The notes under the pieces: generated by a model
What the model saw: the letters and a program-made list of their open reading frames with translations, nothing else
Databases searched by the model: none
Told to the model about the DNA's origin: nothing
Part shown: positions 18,849 through 28,020 of the stretch, one piece after another
How the letters are laid out: every line of letters starts with the position of its first letter
Position numbering within the stretch: the stretch's first letter is position 1
Made by a program: the position numbers and the translations under genes
Assembly (NCBI RefSeq): GCF_900112345.1
Contig: NZ_FOLB01000004.1
Span: 124,001-188,000, forward strand
Direction of reading: 5' to 3'
DNA: 64,000 nucleotides
Origin: Nocardioides terrae
Lineage (GTDB): Bacteria > Actinomycetota > Actinomycetes > Propionibacteriales > Nocardioidaceae

Positions 18849-20000
18849 GTGACCGACATGCCTGCCGCCGCGCCCGCGGAGACGCAGCCGCTCGCCGGCT
18901 TCCGGGTCGGCATCACCGCCGCACGCAAGGCCGACGAGCAGATGGTCCTCCTCGAGCGGCGCGGCGCGAGCGTCGTCTGGGCGCCGGCGCTCTCGATCGA
19001 GCCGAACCACGTCGACGACGCCTCCCTCCGCGCGGCCACGGACGAGGTGCTGTCGGAGAAGGTCGACATGCTGCTCGTGACGACCGGCATCGGGATGAAG
19101 GCGTGGCTCGACCGGGCCGAGGAGTGGGGGCTGCTCGACCGGCTCACCGAGCACCTCGGCCGCGCCGAGATCCTCGCCCGGGGCCCGAAGAGCGTGGGCG
19201 CACTCCGCCGTCGTGGCCTGCGGGAGCTGTGGGCGCCGCAGTCGGAGTCCTTCGACGACGTGCTCGAGCACCTGCGTGGCCGCGACCTCACCGGCCGCCG
19301 GATCGTCGTCCAGGAACACGGCCAGTCGCTGTCGATGGTCGCCCACGCCCTGCGCCGCCAGGGGGCATCGGTCGTGACCGTGACCGTCTACCGCGTCGAG
19401 TCGGCGGCCGACCCCGAGCCGATGTTCCACCTCATCGACCAGATCGTCGACCGCGAGGTCGACGCGGTCACCTTCACCGCCGCACCCGCCATCGCCGCCC
19501 TCATGCAGGCGGCCGGCTCGACCGGACGTCGTGACGAGGTCGTCTCCGCCTTCCAGGCCGACGTCATCGCCGCCTGCGTCGGGCCGGTGACCGCCGCCGC
19601 CTTCGAGATGTGGGGCGTGCCGACGATCTATCCCGACCGGTCCCGGCTCGCCGCCATGGTGAGGCAGCTCGAGACGGAGCTGCCCTCGCGACGCGCCGGA
19701 CTGGCCGTCGGCCTCGCCGGCGGCCACCAGCTGCTCCTGCACGGCGACGACATCCTCCTCGACGGCGTCGAGGTGAGGCTCTCGCCGGCCCCGGCCGCCG
19801 TGCTCCAGGCCCTCGTCGCCAACCCCGGCAACGTCGTCCCACGCCAGGCGCTGCTGGCCGCGCTGCCCTCCGGCACGGCGGGCTCCGAGCACGCCGTCGA
19901 GATGGCCGTCGCCCGGCTCCGCTCCGCGTTGGGGACCCGCGCGGTGCAGACGGTCGTCAAGCGCGGCTACCGCCTGGCGGTCGCTCCGACGGGCGCCTGA
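18849..20000 (+). CDS. nnaR: HemD-domain/winged-helix regulator of nitrate assimilation (NnaR-like)
   Basis: The 383-residue protein joins a uroporphyrinogen-III-synthase-like domain (about 12-265) to a C-terminal OmpR/PhoB-type winged helix (about 285-380). The HLAQ-like end of the winged helix reads SEHAVEMAVARLRSALGTRAVQTVVKRGYRLAV. This fusion is the architecture of NnaR, known as an activator of nitrate/nitrite assimilation in Streptomyces coelicolor and Mycobacterium smegmatis. Its place next to nirBD supports the assignment. The start GTG at 18849 is chosen because a -10 box precedes it at leaderless spacing; ATG at 18858 is an alternative. Whether the HemD part keeps synthase activity cannot be told from the sequence; it may sense a porphyrin-type ligand instead. 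Confidence 0.85.
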   Translation: MTDMPAAAPAETQPLAGFRVGITAARKADEQMVLLERRGASVVWAPALSIEPNHVDDASLRAATDEVLSEKVDMLLVTTGIGMKAWLDRAEEWGLLDRLTEHLGRAEILARGPKSVGALRRRGLRELWAPQSESFDDVLEHLRGRDLTGRRIVVQEHGQSLSMVAHALRRQGASVVTVTVYRVESAADPEPMFHLIDQIVDREVDAVTFTAAPAIAALMQAAGSTGRRDEVVSAFQADVIAACVGPVTAAAFEMWGVPTIYPDRSRLAAMVRQLETELPSRRAGLAVGLAGGHQLLLHGDDILLDGVEVRLSPAPAAVLQALVANPGNVVPRQALLAALPSGTAGSEHAVEMAVARLRSALGTRAVQTVVKRGYRLAVAPTGA

Positions 20001-20175
20001 CAGCGCGTCGTCGACGCCTCGTCCGACCGACGCGGCGGTGGCCGCGGAATACGGCACGGAGGGCCATACCGCATCTGGGGGAACTCCGCGACCAGAACGG
20101 CAGAATTTCCCTGAACGAGCTTCGAGCGGCGTTGTATCGACCCGAGTGATCAGCACGTTCGAAGGGAGTCCGTCG

Positions 20176-20334
20176 GTGTCCTATGCACATGCTCCGCTGC
20201 TCACGATGCCGTGCCTGGACTGCGGCGCACCCGCGGTGATCCTCAGCGAGACCCGCACCGGCCGCCTGTGCCCGGTGTGCGCGGTGAGCGAGTACGTGCA
20301 CCTGCATCCGATGCCGCTCCCCACCGCCGTCTGA
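20176..20334 (+). CDS. Small zinc-ribbon-like protein
   Basis: The 52-residue product contains two CxxC pairs, CLDC (about 13-16) and CPVC (about 33-36), spaced as in a zinc ribbon, between short hydrophobic and proline-rich ends. The start GTG at 20176 is supported by GAAGGGAG seven bases upstream; an in-frame GTG at 20146 is the alternative. I do not recognise a named family. It stands alone between nnaR and an SDR gene, 40 bp before the latter. Confidence 0.6.
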   Translation: MSYAHAPLLTMPCLDCGAPAVILSETRTGRLCPVCAVSEYVHLHPMPLPTAV

Positions 20335-20374
20335 TCCGGTCGTACCCGCGATCGATCGTGGGTACCCCTCCCGC

Positions 20375-21169
20375 ATGTCCGGCACCTACCCCCGCCTCGC
20401 CATCGTCACCGGCAGCGACTCCGGCATCGGAGCCGCCACCGCCGAGCTCCTCGCCTCCGAGGGCTTCGACGTCGGGCTGACCGCCCATCACGACCTGGAC
20501 GCGCTCGCGGAGACCGTCCGGGCTGTCGAGGCGCGCGGCCAGCGCGCCTTCGTGGAGCCCTTCGACGCAGCCTCGCCGACCGCTGGCGACGTCGTCGACC
20601 GGCTCGCCGAGAAGCTCGGCGGTCTCGGCGTGCTCGTCAACGTCGCGGGCACCGGCCACAGCGACGCGGTCCTCGACCTCTCCTTCGACCGGTGGCGGCA
20701 GGTGATCGCCACCGACCTCGACGGCCCGTTCCAGTGCGCCCAGCGGGCCGCGCAGCGGATGGTCGACGCCGGCCAAGGTGGTCGGATCGTCAACATCACC
20801 AGCGTCCACGAGCACGTCCCGCGGTACGGCTCGGCCGCCTACTGCACCGCCAAGGCGGGGCTCGGCATGCTCACCCGGGTGATGGCCCTCGAGCTGGGCG
20901 AGCACGGCATCACGGTCAACGCGGTCGCTCCGGGCGAGATCGCCACGGAGATGACCGGCCAGGCCGAGGAGGACGCCTACCACGTCGAGCGGCCGGGCAA
21001 CCCGACCGGACGACCGGGCCACGTCGCCGAGGTCGCCTCGGTCATCGCGTTCCTCGCCTCACCGCGGGCGGCCTACGTCACCGGGTCGTCGTACGCCGTC
21101 GACGGCGGGCTGATGCTGATGGCCGCGCACGGCCACGACGCCTCGGGCGCGGACTGGCGCGGGGTCTGA
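20375..21169 (+). CDS. Short-chain dehydrogenase/reductase (SDR)
   Basis: The 264-residue protein is a classical SDR. The cofactor motif TGxxxGxG is seen as TGSDSGIGAA (about 13-22), NVAG near 90, and the catalytic Ser-Tyr-Lys as NITSVHEH with YCTAK (about 156-160). The C-terminal GSSYAVDGGLMLM is the usual dimer and substrate loop region. The residue pattern after beta-2 (TAHHDLDAL) gives no firm choice between NAD and NADP. Its substrate is unknown. Convergent with a methyltransferase gene, 13 bp apart. Confidence 0.88.
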   Translation: MSGTYPRLAIVTGSDSGIGAATAELLASEGFDVGLTAHHDLDALAETVRAVEARGQRAFVEPFDAASPTAGDVVDRLAEKLGGLGVLVNVAGTGHSDAVLDLSFDRWRQVIATDLDGPFQCAQRAAQRMVDAGQGGRIVNITSVHEHVPRYGSAAYCTAKAGLGMLTRVMALELGEHGITVNAVAPGEIATEMTGQAEEDAYHVERPGNPTGRPGHVAEVASVIAFLASPRAAYVTGSSYAVDGGLMLMAAHGHDASGADWRGV

Positions 21170-21182
21170 GCCGGGCCCTGCG

Positions 21183-22073
21183 TCAGCGGAAGTCGATGAG
21201 CAGCATCGAGCCGGTGGAACCCGGGTCGGGCCGGTCCTCGGCGATCGAGTCGAGGATCCGCGGCAGCGAGTGCGCGGTGTCGGTGAGCGAGCCACCAGAG
21301 GAGATGAACGTGGTCGCGACCGGGGTCTCGACGACCGGGCGGCCGGGGACCCGCGGGACGACGGTCGCCCGGTAGGCGAGGCACTTGTAGGGCAGCTGCA
21401 TGCCGTCCATGCCGCGGCCGTAGTCGTCGTAGAACGCCAGGACCTCCCGCCGCTTGGCCTCGCGCTCCTCATCGGAGCGACCTGCCAGGTTGGACCGGGA
21501 GAGCACCAGGTCCACCACGCTCGACCGGTCGATGGTCTGCCAGAAGTCGTAGCGCGCGTGCTCGACGCCTTCGAAGAGGCCGCTGTCGAGGACCGGCTCG
21601 CTGGGGTCCGCGGACTCGACCGGATTCTCGATGAGCCGGCCCAGCTTGCGCACCCACGGGATCGACTCGTCGCGCTCGTTCCAGGCCATCGCCAGGGTGC
21701 CGCCCGGGTTCAGCACCCGGGCGATCTCCGGCAGCGCCTTGTCCAGGTCGAACCAGTGCAGGGCCTGGCCGACCACGACGACGTCGTAGGTCAGGTCCGG
21801 CGCGGGGATCTGCTCGGCGCTCCCGACCGACGTGCGCACGTCGGGCAGGTGGCGGCGCAACACGTCGAGCATCGCCTCGTCGGGATCCGTGGCGTGCACG
21901 TCGTGACCGAGCTCGACCAGGGTCCGGGTCAGCTTGCCGGTGCCCGCGCCGAGCTCGAGCACGCTCATCGGCATCGGGCCGACCAACCACTCGACGGCCG
22001 TTCGGGGATAGCTCGGCCGACCGCGGTCGTAGGACTCCGCGACCTTGCCGAACACGCGCCCCTGGTCACTCAT
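21183..22073 (-). CDS. Class I SAM-dependent methyltransferase
   Basis: The 296-residue protein carries the Rossmann methyltransferase motif I as VLELGAGTGKLTRTL (about 39-53), motif II DPDEAMLDVLRR, and motif IV TYDVVVVGQALHWFD. The layout matches Methyltransf_11-type enzymes, including a conserved FGKVAESYDRGRPSYP N-terminus common in actinobacterial homologues. The ATG is at 22071-22073. The methyl acceptor is unknown. It is convergent with the SDR gene and divergent from the Fic-like gene. Confidence 0.85.
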   Translation of the reverse strand: MSDQGRVFGKVAESYDRGRPSYPRTAVEWLVGPMPMSVLELGAGTGKLTRTLVELGHDVHATDPDEAMLDVLRRHLPDVRTSVGSAEQIPAPDLTYDVVVVGQALHWFDLDKALPEIARVLNPGGTLAMAWNERDESIPWVRKLGRLIENPVESADPSEPVLDSGLFEGVEHARYDFWQTIDRSSVVDLVLSRSNLAGRSDEEREAKRREVLAFYDDYGRGMDGMQLPYKCLAYRATVVPRVPGRPVVETPVATTFISSGGSLTDTAHSLPRILDSIAEDRPDPGSTGSMLLIDFR

Positions 22074-22214
22074 CTCCCGCAGGCTACCTGCGGAGAGGCG
22101 TCGCGACCGGCTGCGTCACCGCGTGTCATCGAGGCCCGTGGCCGTGACGGTCGTCATGGCGCTGACCGCGGGTGAGGCCCGTCGGGTCGGAGCCGCTGCG
22201 GCTAGCGTTGCGCC

Positions 22215-22943
22215 GTGACCGCTGATCCGTTGGCCTGGCTGGTGTCGCTCGAGGGTGTGTCGTCGGCGTACGCCGCCACCCGGGACGGCATCGACGTCAT
22301 GCTGCGCGACCGCGGGCTGCGCCGGACCTCCCCGGAGACGACCGCCGAGTCGCTGCTGCGCGGCGCCCACGCCTCGGCCGTCCTCGAGGGCTCGTCCTCG
22401 TCCCTGGAGGACGTGCGGTCCTCGGGCGGCGACCCGATCGCGACGGACTCCGTCCGGCTCTCGACCGAGCTGCTCGGGCTGGTGCCGGTGCTGCAGCGAG
22501 CGCCGCTGCAGGCACTGGCCCGGCTGCACGCCGTCACCGCGGCCGGGTCGGTGAGCGACGAGGAGCTCGGCCGGCCGCGCTCGGCCGAGGCCGCGACACG
22601 GCTGCGCTCGCTCGCGGACCTGCTCGCCGCCCGGACCTCGGCCCCCGCGCTCGTGGTCGCGGCCATCGTCCACGCCGACCTGGCGACCGTCGCGCCGTTC
22701 GCGTCGCACAACGGGATCGTGGCGCGGGCGGCGGAGCGGCTGGTGCTGGTCGCGCGCGGGGTCGACGAGAAGTCGCTGGTGGTGCCTGAGGCCGGTCACC
22801 TGGCGCTGCGCGCGGAGTACGAGTCGAACCTGCGCGGCTATGCGAGCGGGTCCCAGGCCGGCGTACACGCCTGGCTGCTCTATGGCGCCGAGGCGTTCGC
22901 GGCCGGTGCGGAGGCGTCCCCGCTGCGGCGCGCCGCGGAGTAG
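22215..22943 (+). CDS. Fic-like protein with degenerate active site
   Basis: The 242-residue helical protein resembles Fic-domain proteins. LLRGAHASAVLEGSSSSLED (about 48-67) matches the N-terminal SxxIEG region. APFASHNGIVARAAERLVL (about 159-177) aligns with the Fic core HPFxDGNGRxxR, but the catalytic His is Ala and DGNGR has become SHNGI. AMP transfer is therefore unlikely. The GTG start lies six bases after TAGCGT (22203-22208), so the mRNA is probably leaderless. In other actinobacteria such a gene sits beside the HAD and ssd/tad genes, as here; its role there is unknown. Confidence 0.65.
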   Translation: MTADPLAWLVSLEGVSSAYAATRDGIDVMLRDRGLRRTSPETTAESLLRGAHASAVLEGSSSSLEDVRSSGGDPIATDSVRLSTELLGLVPVLQRAPLQALARLHAVTAAGSVSDEELGRPRSAEAATRLRSLADLLAARTSAPALVVAAIVHADLATVAPFASHNGIVARAAERLVLVARGVDEKSLVVPEAGHLALRAEYESNLRGYASGSQAGVHAWLLYGAEAFAAGAEASPLRRAAE

Positions 22944-23234
22944 CGGAGCCTCGTCAGCACGTGCAGGTGGCACCCGGGTTCTCAAGATGAACAGGCCGGA
23001 TGCCACCGCTTGTCACACGATCTCGGGCTACCAGGCGTGCACCGTCTAATTGCTGCCGGCGGGCTTTCTCCCCGCCTCCACAGCGCCCTGTAGGAAGGGT
23101 GGATCGCCGCGTGGGTACCCGATCGTGTGGCGCTCTTGAGTTCTCTCACGTTCGTTTCTACGCCGCTTTGCGGGCCCCTTCAACCCCCGTCATGGGTTGA
23201 CTTCTGAGGCTCCGTGGGGGTGGCCGGATCCGGC
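22944..23234. other. 291-bp intergenic region between convergent genes with three hairpins
   Basis: No convincing gene is present. A 12-bp stem with one wobble (22966-22977 with 22996-23007) follows the Fic-like stop by 22 bases and may terminate that transcript. GGCGGG/CCCGCC (23058-23063 with 23071-23076) and TCAACCC/GGGTTGA (23180-23186 with 23194-23200) form two more hairpins. The length and structure leave room for a small RNA, but no promoter is clear. Confidence 0.5.
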
Positions 23235-24056
23235 TCAGGCGCCCAGTCGACCGAGGCCACGGCGGGGCTTCGGCCCACGGCCGCGGGCCCAGATCACGCC
23301 TCCGGCGACCACGACGCCGCCGACGGCGAGCGCCGCGAGGGTCGGCCTGGCCGGCGGGAGCGGGAGGCTGCCGCGCAGCGCGACGGGCTTGGTGAAGACC
23401 AGGATCGGCCACTCGCGAGCCGTCGCGACGCGGCGCAGGTCCTTGTCGGGATTGACGGCGAACGGGTGGCCGACGGCCTCGAGCATCGGGACGTCGGTCG
23501 CGGAGTCGCTGTAGGCGTAGCACTCGGCGAGGTCGTAGCCGCGCTCCTCCGCGAGCGCCCGGATCGCGTTGGCCTTCTCCTCGGCATAGGCGTAGTAGAC
23601 GATCTCGCCGGTGTAGCGCCCGTCCTCGATCTCGACCTGGGTGGCGACCACGTGGTCGGCGCCCAGCATCTCGCCGATGGGCTCGACGACCTCCGTGCCG
23701 CTCGTGGAGACGATGACGACGTCGCGGCCGGCGGCCTTGTGCTCGGCGATGAGCGTGACCGCCTCGTCGTAGACGAGCGGGTCGACGATGTTGTGCAGCG
23801 TGTCGGCGACGATCTCCCGGACGGTGCTGACGTCCCAGCCGGTGACCAGCTCGGACATGAACCGCCGCATCCGCTCCATCTGGTCGTGGTCGGCCCCGCC
23901 GACGACGTAGACGAACTGGGAGTAGACGCTGTGCAGCAGGGCCCGGCGCGAGATCAGCCCGCCGGCCTGGAAGGGCTTGCTGAACGCCAAGGTGCTCGAC
24001 TTGGCGATGATCGTCTTGTCGAGGTCGAAGAACGCCGCTTGCCGGCCGCTTGCCAT
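23235..24056 (-). CDS. HAD-IB family phosphatase (SerB-like) with C-terminal membrane segment
   Basis: The 273-residue protein has the HAD motif I FFDLDKTI (about 9-16), motif II VIVSTSG, motif III Lys in EEKANAI, and motif IV YSDSATDVPML, all as in the SerB-like HAD-IB subfamily. A hydrophobic segment near the C-terminus (TLAALAVGGVVVAGGVIWA) ends in a basic tail, so the enzyme is probably tethered to the membrane. Substrates of these actinobacterial homologues are not settled; phospholipid-type or small phosphomonoesters are possible. It is divergent from the tad locus, the same order as Rv3661/Rv3660c in Mycobacterium tuberculosis. Confidence 0.87.
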   Translation of the reverse strand: MASGRQAAFFDLDKTIIAKSSTLAFSKPFQAGGLISRRALLHSVYSQFVYVVGGADHDQMERMRRFMSELVTGWDVSTVREIVADTLHNIVDPLVYDEAVTLIAEHKAAGRDVVIVSTSGTEVVEPIGEMLGADHVVATQVEIEDGRYTGEIVYYAYAEEKANAIRALAEERGYDLAECYAYSDSATDVPMLEAVGHPFAVNPDKDLRRVATAREWPILVFTKPVALRGSLPLPPARPTLAALAVGGVVVAGGVIWARGRGPKPRRGLGRLGA

Positions 24057-24090
24057 GGGTGCACCTTAGTTGGCGGATGGGCGCCGGAGA

Positions 24091-24137
24091 GGCCGTTTGC
24101 CGTCCACAGGCCCGATCGGGTGCATGCCGATCCACAG
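24091..24137 (+). promoter_or_regulatory. Two-part TCCACAG motif upstream of first tad operon
   Basis: GGCCGTTTGCCGTCCACAG (24091-24109) is followed by CGATCCACAG (24128-24137). The two TCCACAG elements repeat at exactly 28 bases. The same pair with the same distance precedes the Flp pilin gene at 27879-27925. Each element resembles a DnaA box (TTGTCCACA or TTATCCACA) at seven of nine positions. Confidence 0.6.
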
Positions 24138-24187
24138 GGCGCTTCGGACCTGGTCTGAGCGTCGGTGGGCGCGGGAAGCCTCCGGGC

Positions 24188-25225
24188 ATGACCCACGCAC
24201 TCCTCATCACCGCTGACGAGACGCTCCTCGACGAGCTGGTCCGGCTCTGCGCGGCGGCCGGCACCACCCCCGACGTCGCCGCCGACGTCGGGACGGCGCT
24301 GCAGGGCTGGTCCTCGGCGGCGCTGGTGCTGCTCGGCGCCGACCTCGCCCCCGACCTGGCGCGCGCCTCACCGCCGCGCCGGGACGGCGTCCACGTGGTG
24401 GCCTGGGGAGCGGCGCCCGACGGCGTGTTCCGCACGGCGCTCGCGGTCGGTGCCGAGGGTGTCGCGCTGCTGCCCGGCTCGGCGGAGTGGCTCGCGGCGG
24501 TCCTCGGGGACGTCGGCGATGTCGGCCGCGCGCGAGGGCTCACGATCGGGGTGATGCCGGGCTCGGGCGGAGCGGGAGCGACCACGTTCGCCTGCGGGCT
24601 CGCCCAGCTCGCGTCCCGGACCGGCCCGACGGTCGTGCTCGACGCCGACCCGCTCGGACCCGGCGTCGACCGGGTCCTCGGGCTGGAGGAGCGGCCGGGA
24701 GCGCGGTGGGGCGACCTGGCCGGGACGGCGGGCCGGCTCAGCGCCCGCTCGCTGCGCGAGGGCATCCCGCGCTACGCCGACCTCGGCGTGCTCACCTGGG
24801 GCAGCGGCGACCGGCGCGAGCTCGACGTGCCGACCGTCCGCGAGGTGCTCTCGGCGGCCCGACGCGGCCACGACACCGTCGTGGTCGACCTGCCGCGCTC
24901 GGCCGACCCGGTCACCGAGGAGATCGGCCACCGGTGCGACCAGGTGCTCGTCGTGGTGGCCGCCTCGGTGACCGGGATCGCGTCGGCGGCCCGGCTGGTC
25001 GCGCGGTTCGGCGACCGGTCGCGGCTGCGGCTCGTCGTTCGCGGGGGAGGGGCGGAGCCGGAGGCGGTCGGGCGCGCCGTCGGCGTGCCGCTCATCGCGG
25101 CCATGGGCGACCAGCGCGGTCTCGCGGAGAGCATCGACCTCGGCATCGGGCCGATGCGGTCGCGGCGCGGCCCCCTCGGTCGGGCCGCCCGGACGGTGCT
25201 CGGGCTGATGCCGGTCGCGGCATGA
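24188..25225 (+). CDS. ssd: Septum-site-determining protein Ssd / TadZ-like ParA-family ATPase
   Basis: The 345-residue protein has an N-terminal receiver-like domain without phosphorylation signatures (about 1-110) and a ParA/MinD-type ATPase domain (about 115-340). The deviant Walker region reads VMPGSGGAGATTFACGLAQL, where the usual signature lysines are missing, as in TadZ/CpaE relatives. VVLDADPLGPGVD and DTVVVDLPRSADP are the following switch motifs. In the Tad systems this protein marks the cell position of the pilus machinery, and the mycobacterial homologue Ssd affects septum formation. It overlaps tadA by ATGA. The two-part TCCACAG motif lies 51 bp upstream of the start. Confidence 0.85.
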   Translation: MTHALLITADETLLDELVRLCAAAGTTPDVAADVGTALQGWSSAALVLLGADLAPDLARASPPRRDGVHVVAWGAAPDGVFRTALAVGAEGVALLPGSAEWLAAVLGDVGDVGRARGLTIGVMPGSGGAGATTFACGLAQLASRTGPTVVLDADPLGPGVDRVLGLEERPGARWGDLAGTAGRLSARSLREGIPRYADLGVLTWGSGDRRELDVPTVREVLSAARRGHDTVVVDLPRSADPVTEEIGHRCDQVLVVVAASVTGIASAARLVARFGDRSRLRLVVRGGGAEPEAVGRAVGVPLIAAMGDQRGLAESIDLGIGPMRSRRGPLGRAARTVLGLMPVAA

Positions 25226-26388
25226 GGACGCCGGTCGATCTCGCTCCAGACGTCGTCGACGACGTCAGGGACTGGCTCGCCCGGACTCCGGGCGATCTCA
25301 CGCCGCACCGGGTCGCAGAGGCGCTGCGTGCGGCCGGCCGCCCCGTCGGCGACGTGACCGTGCTGACCGTCTACGAGCTGCTGCGACGTGACGTCGTCGG
25401 GGCCGGTCCGCTCGAGCCGTTGCTGCGGCTGCCCGACGTGACCGACGTGCTCGTCAACGGCCCCGACCAGGTCTTCGTCGACCGCGGCCGCGGACTCGAG
25501 CCGACCGAGCTGCGCTTCCCCGACGACGGGGCCGTACGTCGTCTGGCCCAGCGGCTGGCGGCCGCGGCCGGCCGACGCCTCGACGACGCGATGCCCTTCG
25601 TGGACCTCCGGCTGCCCGACGGGACCCGCTTCCACGCCGTGCTCGCGCCGTTGGCCAGACCCGGCACGGTCATCTCCCTCCGCGTCCCGTCGCGGCGCTC
25701 CTTCCCCCTCGACGACCTGGTCGCGAGCGGCGCGCTGACCGGCTCGGGCGTCGCCCTCGTGCGGGCGGTCGTGCGCTCGCGAGCGGCGTTCCTGGTCAGC
25801 GGCGGGACCGGCAGCGGCAAGACGACGCTGCTGGCGGCACTGTTGGGGCAGGTCGATCCTGAGGAGCGGCTCGTGCTCGTCGAGGACGCCTCCGAGCTGC
25901 GTCCCGACCATCCCCACGTCGTCGGGCTCGAGGGTCGGCCAGCCAACATCGAGGGGGCGGGGGCGGTCGAGCTGCGGGCGCTGGTCCGGCAGGCGCTGCG
26001 GATGCGCCCCGACCGGCTCGTGGTCGGGGAGGTGCGTGGTGCCGAGGTCGTCGACCTGCTGGCGGCGCTCAACACCGGTCACGAGGGTGGCTGCGGGACC
26101 CTGCACGCCAACTCCGCCGTCGACGTGCCCGCCCGGGTCGAGGCCCTCGCCCTCGCCGCGGGCCTCAACCGGGAGGCGGTGCACAGCCAGTTCGCGTCGG
26201 GGGTCGACCTCGTCCTGCACCTGCAGCGCGGCCGCGACGGTGTGCGCCGGCTGGTGCAGGTCGCCGTTCCGGTCCGCCAGGCCGACGGCCTGGTCCGGAT
26301 GGAGCTGGCCGTCTCGTTCCCCGCCGGAGGCGACCTGGCCGAGGGGCCCGGTGCCGCCCGGCTCATGGCGTTGCTGGAGGGGCGGTGA
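25222..26388 (+). CDS. tadA: Tad pilus assembly ATPase TadA/CpaF
   Basis: The 388-residue protein is a type II/IV secretion ATPase of the CpaF branch that powers Flp pilus assembly at the membrane. The Walker A motif is [12 protein letters not shown] (about 193-204), the Asp box is [12 protein letters not shown], the Walker B is [14 protein letters not shown], and the His box is GCGTLHANS. The N-terminal domain contains [19 protein letters not shown], typical of CpaF. ATG at 25222 overlaps the ssd stop. tadB follows by eight bases. Confidence 0.94.
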   Translation: MRTPVDLAPDVVDDVRDWLARTPGDLTPHRVAEALRAAGRPVGDVTVLTVYELLRRDVVGAGPLEPLLRLPDVTDVLVNGPDQVFVDRGRGLEPTELRFPDDGAVRRLAQRLAAAAGRRLDDAMPFVDLRLPDGTRFHAVLAPLARPGTVISLRVPSRRSFPLDDLVASGALTGSGVALVRAVVRSRAAFLVSGGTGSGKTTLLAALLGQVDPEERLVLVEDASELRPDHPHVVGLEGRPANIEGAGAVELRALVRQALRMRPDRLVVGEVRGAEVVDLLAALNTGHEGGCGTLHANSAVDVPARVEALALAAGLNREAVHSQFASGVDLVLHLQRGRDGVRRLVQVAVPVRQADGLVRMELAVSFPAGGDLAEGPGAARLMALLEGR

Positions 26389-26395
26389 CGACGTC

Positions 26396-27157
26396 GTGAC
26401 GACATCGTGGCTGGCGGCCGTCGTGGCCGCCGGCCAGGCCGCCGCTCTGCTGCCCAGGCCGCGTGCCCGACCCGGCCCGCTCCGGTCACCGGTGGTCCTG
26501 CCCGTGGTCGGGCTCGCTGTCCTCGCCTTCGCGGCACCGGCGCGAGTGGTCGCCCTCGTGCTCCTTGCGGCGGCCCTCTTCCTCGGCGGTGGCGTCCTGT
26601 GGCGCCGCCGGGCCGGTCGGCTGGCAGCCGCACGCACCGCTGCCCGGCTGGTGGACGTCTGCGAGCTGCTCGCGGCCGAGCTGAGCGTCGGTCGGCCCGC
26701 CGGCTGGGCCCTGGATCGGGCCGCGCGCGACTGGCCGGTGCTCGCACCGGTCGCCGAGGCTGCCCGCGTGGGTGCTGATGTGCCGGGTGCGCTGCGTGCG
26801 GCCGGGTCGACCCCGGGCGCCGACGGGCTGCGCTGGGTGGCCGCAGCCTGGCAGGTCGCCCACCGCACCGGCCAAGGCCTGGCCGACGCGGTCGACCGGG
26901 TCGCCCTCGATCTCAGGGCCCAGCAGGCGACCCGCCGCGTGGTCGACGGCGAGCTCGCCTCCGCCCGCGCCACCGCGAAGCTGGTCGCGCTGCTCCCGGT
27001 CGCGGCGTTGGCCATGGGCAGCGGCGTCGGCGGCGATCCGTGGGCGTTCCTCCTCGGCACACCCGTCGGGCTCGGCTGCCTCGGCCTCGGCCTCGCGATC
27101 GGCTGGGTCGGGTTGTGGTGGATCGAGGCCATCGCCCGCGCGGCGGAGGCGACATGA
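26396..27157 (+). CDS. tadB: Tad pilus inner-membrane protein TadB
   Basis: The 253-residue protein has hydrophobic segments at the N-terminus (about 1-70) and C-terminus (about 200-250) around a cytoplasmic helical T2SSF-type domain ([20 protein letters not shown] and later [20 protein letters not shown]). This is the TadB layout of the platform on which the TadA ATPase acts. The start is GTG at 26396, with GGAGG somewhat far upstream. It overlaps tadC by ATGA. It is shorter than proteobacterial TadB, as is usual in actinobacteria. Confidence 0.85.
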   Translation: MTTSWLAAVVAAGQAAALLPRPRARPGPLRSPVVLPVVGLAVLAFAAPARVVALVLLAAALFLGGGVLWRRRAGRLAAARTAARLVDVCELLAAELSVGRPAGWALDRAARDWPVLAPVAEAARVGADVPGALRAAGSTPGADGLRWVAAAWQVAHRTGQGLADAVDRVALDLRAQQATRRVVDGELASARATAKLVALLPVAALAMGSGVGGDPWAFLLGTPVGLGCLGLGLAIGWVGLWWIEAIARAAEAT

Positions 27158-27873
27158 GCCCGCTGCTGGTCGGCGCCGTCGCCGGTGCGGCCGCCGCGTT
27201 CCTGCCGCGGCCACGAGTGACATCGCTGTCCGGATCGTCGCCTACGCTCGTCGACGATGCCGGGCCTGCCGACTGGATGGTGCGCCTGCGGCTGCCGTTG
27301 AGCCTGCTCGCGGGGGTCGCGGCGGCCACGTTCGTGGGTGGCTCACCGGGCATGGTCGCCGCACCGCTCGCTGCAGTGGCCTGCTGGCGAGCGATCGGGC
27401 GCACCGAGCCGTCCGTCGTACGCCGGGAGCGGGCGGAGCTCCAGCGCGAGCTGCCACACCTCGCTCGCCTGATGGCCGCTGCGCTGGCCGCCGGCGCCGC
27501 CCCCGCCGAGGCGGCCCAGGCGGTCGCCGACGCCCTCCCGGGACCCGGCGGCGCGCGCCTGGCCCGGGCAGCCGCACGACTGCGCCTCGGCGCCGACCCG
27601 GTCGGCGTGTGGCAGGGGCTCGCGGCCGACCCTGCGCTCGCCCCGCTCGGGCGGGCGCTGGCCCGGGGGCAGTCGTCGGGCTCCAGCGTGGTCGCGTCGG
27701 TGGAGCGGCTCGGGGAGGAGCTCGCCCGTGCCGCCCGCTCCGACGCGGAGGACCGCGCCCGACGTGTCGGCGTGAAGGCGGCCGTCCCCCTCGGGGTGTG
27801 CCTGCTCCCGTCGTTCCTGCTCATCGGCATCGTCCCGCTCGTCGGCGGGCTCCTGACCTCGCTGCGGCTCTGA
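27154..27873 (+). CDS. tadC: Tad pilus inner-membrane protein TadC (T2SSF domain)
   Basis: The 239-residue protein contains a T2SSF domain: [20 protein letters not shown] (about 93-112) opens the helical bundle, [18 protein letters not shown] is the second repeat, and [21 protein letters not shown] near the end is a membrane segment. It partners TadB in the pilus platform. ATG at 27154 overlaps the tadB stop. The next gene starts 148 bp later behind a second copy of the tad promoter motif, so the first tad operon probably ends here. Confidence 0.87.
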   Translation: MSPLLVGAVAGAAAAFLPRPRVTSLSGSSPTLVDDAGPADWMVRLRLPLSLLAGVAAATFVGGSPGMVAAPLAAVACWRAIGRTEPSVVRRERAELQRELPHLARLMAAALAAGAAPAEAAQAVADALPGPGGARLARAAARLRLGADPVGVWQGLAADPALAPLGRALARGQSSGSSVVASVERLGEELARAARSDAEDRARRVGVKAAVPLGVCLLPSFLLIGIVPLVGGLLTSLRL

Positions 27874-27878
27874 CGACG

Positions 27879-27925
27879 GGCCGTTCGCCGTCCACAGCCG
27901 CCGCCCCGGACCCCGCGATCCACAG
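27879..27925 (+). promoter_or_regulatory. Two-part TCCACAG motif upstream of pilin operon
   Basis: GGCCGTTCGCCGTCCACAG (27879-27897) and CGATCCACAG (27916-27925) repeat the arrangement seen at 24091-24137: 18 of 19 bases match in the first box, the second box is identical, and the 28-base step is the same. The pilin start codon is 96 bp downstream. Confidence 0.6.
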
Positions 27926-28020
27926 ACGCCGGCGACCCGGGTGCGGGAGACCTGCTCCGGGGCAGATCGTCGGCCACCGGCCGCACCGTGCGGCTCGTCC
28001 AACCATCCGAAGGAGACACC

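Noticed and set aside
24091..24137. Replication origin, because of the DnaA-box-like elements
   Set aside because: Only two boxes occur at each site, both lie in tad promoters, there is no AT-rich unwinding region, and no dnaA or dnaN gene is present.
22944..24187. 6C small RNA, which in Mycobacterium tuberculosis lies next to the HAD/ssd genes
   Set aside because: Neither the 22944-23234 region nor the 24057-24187 region has hairpin loops with runs of six C on either strand; the best hairpin (23180-23200) has only a five-C run, most of it in the stem.
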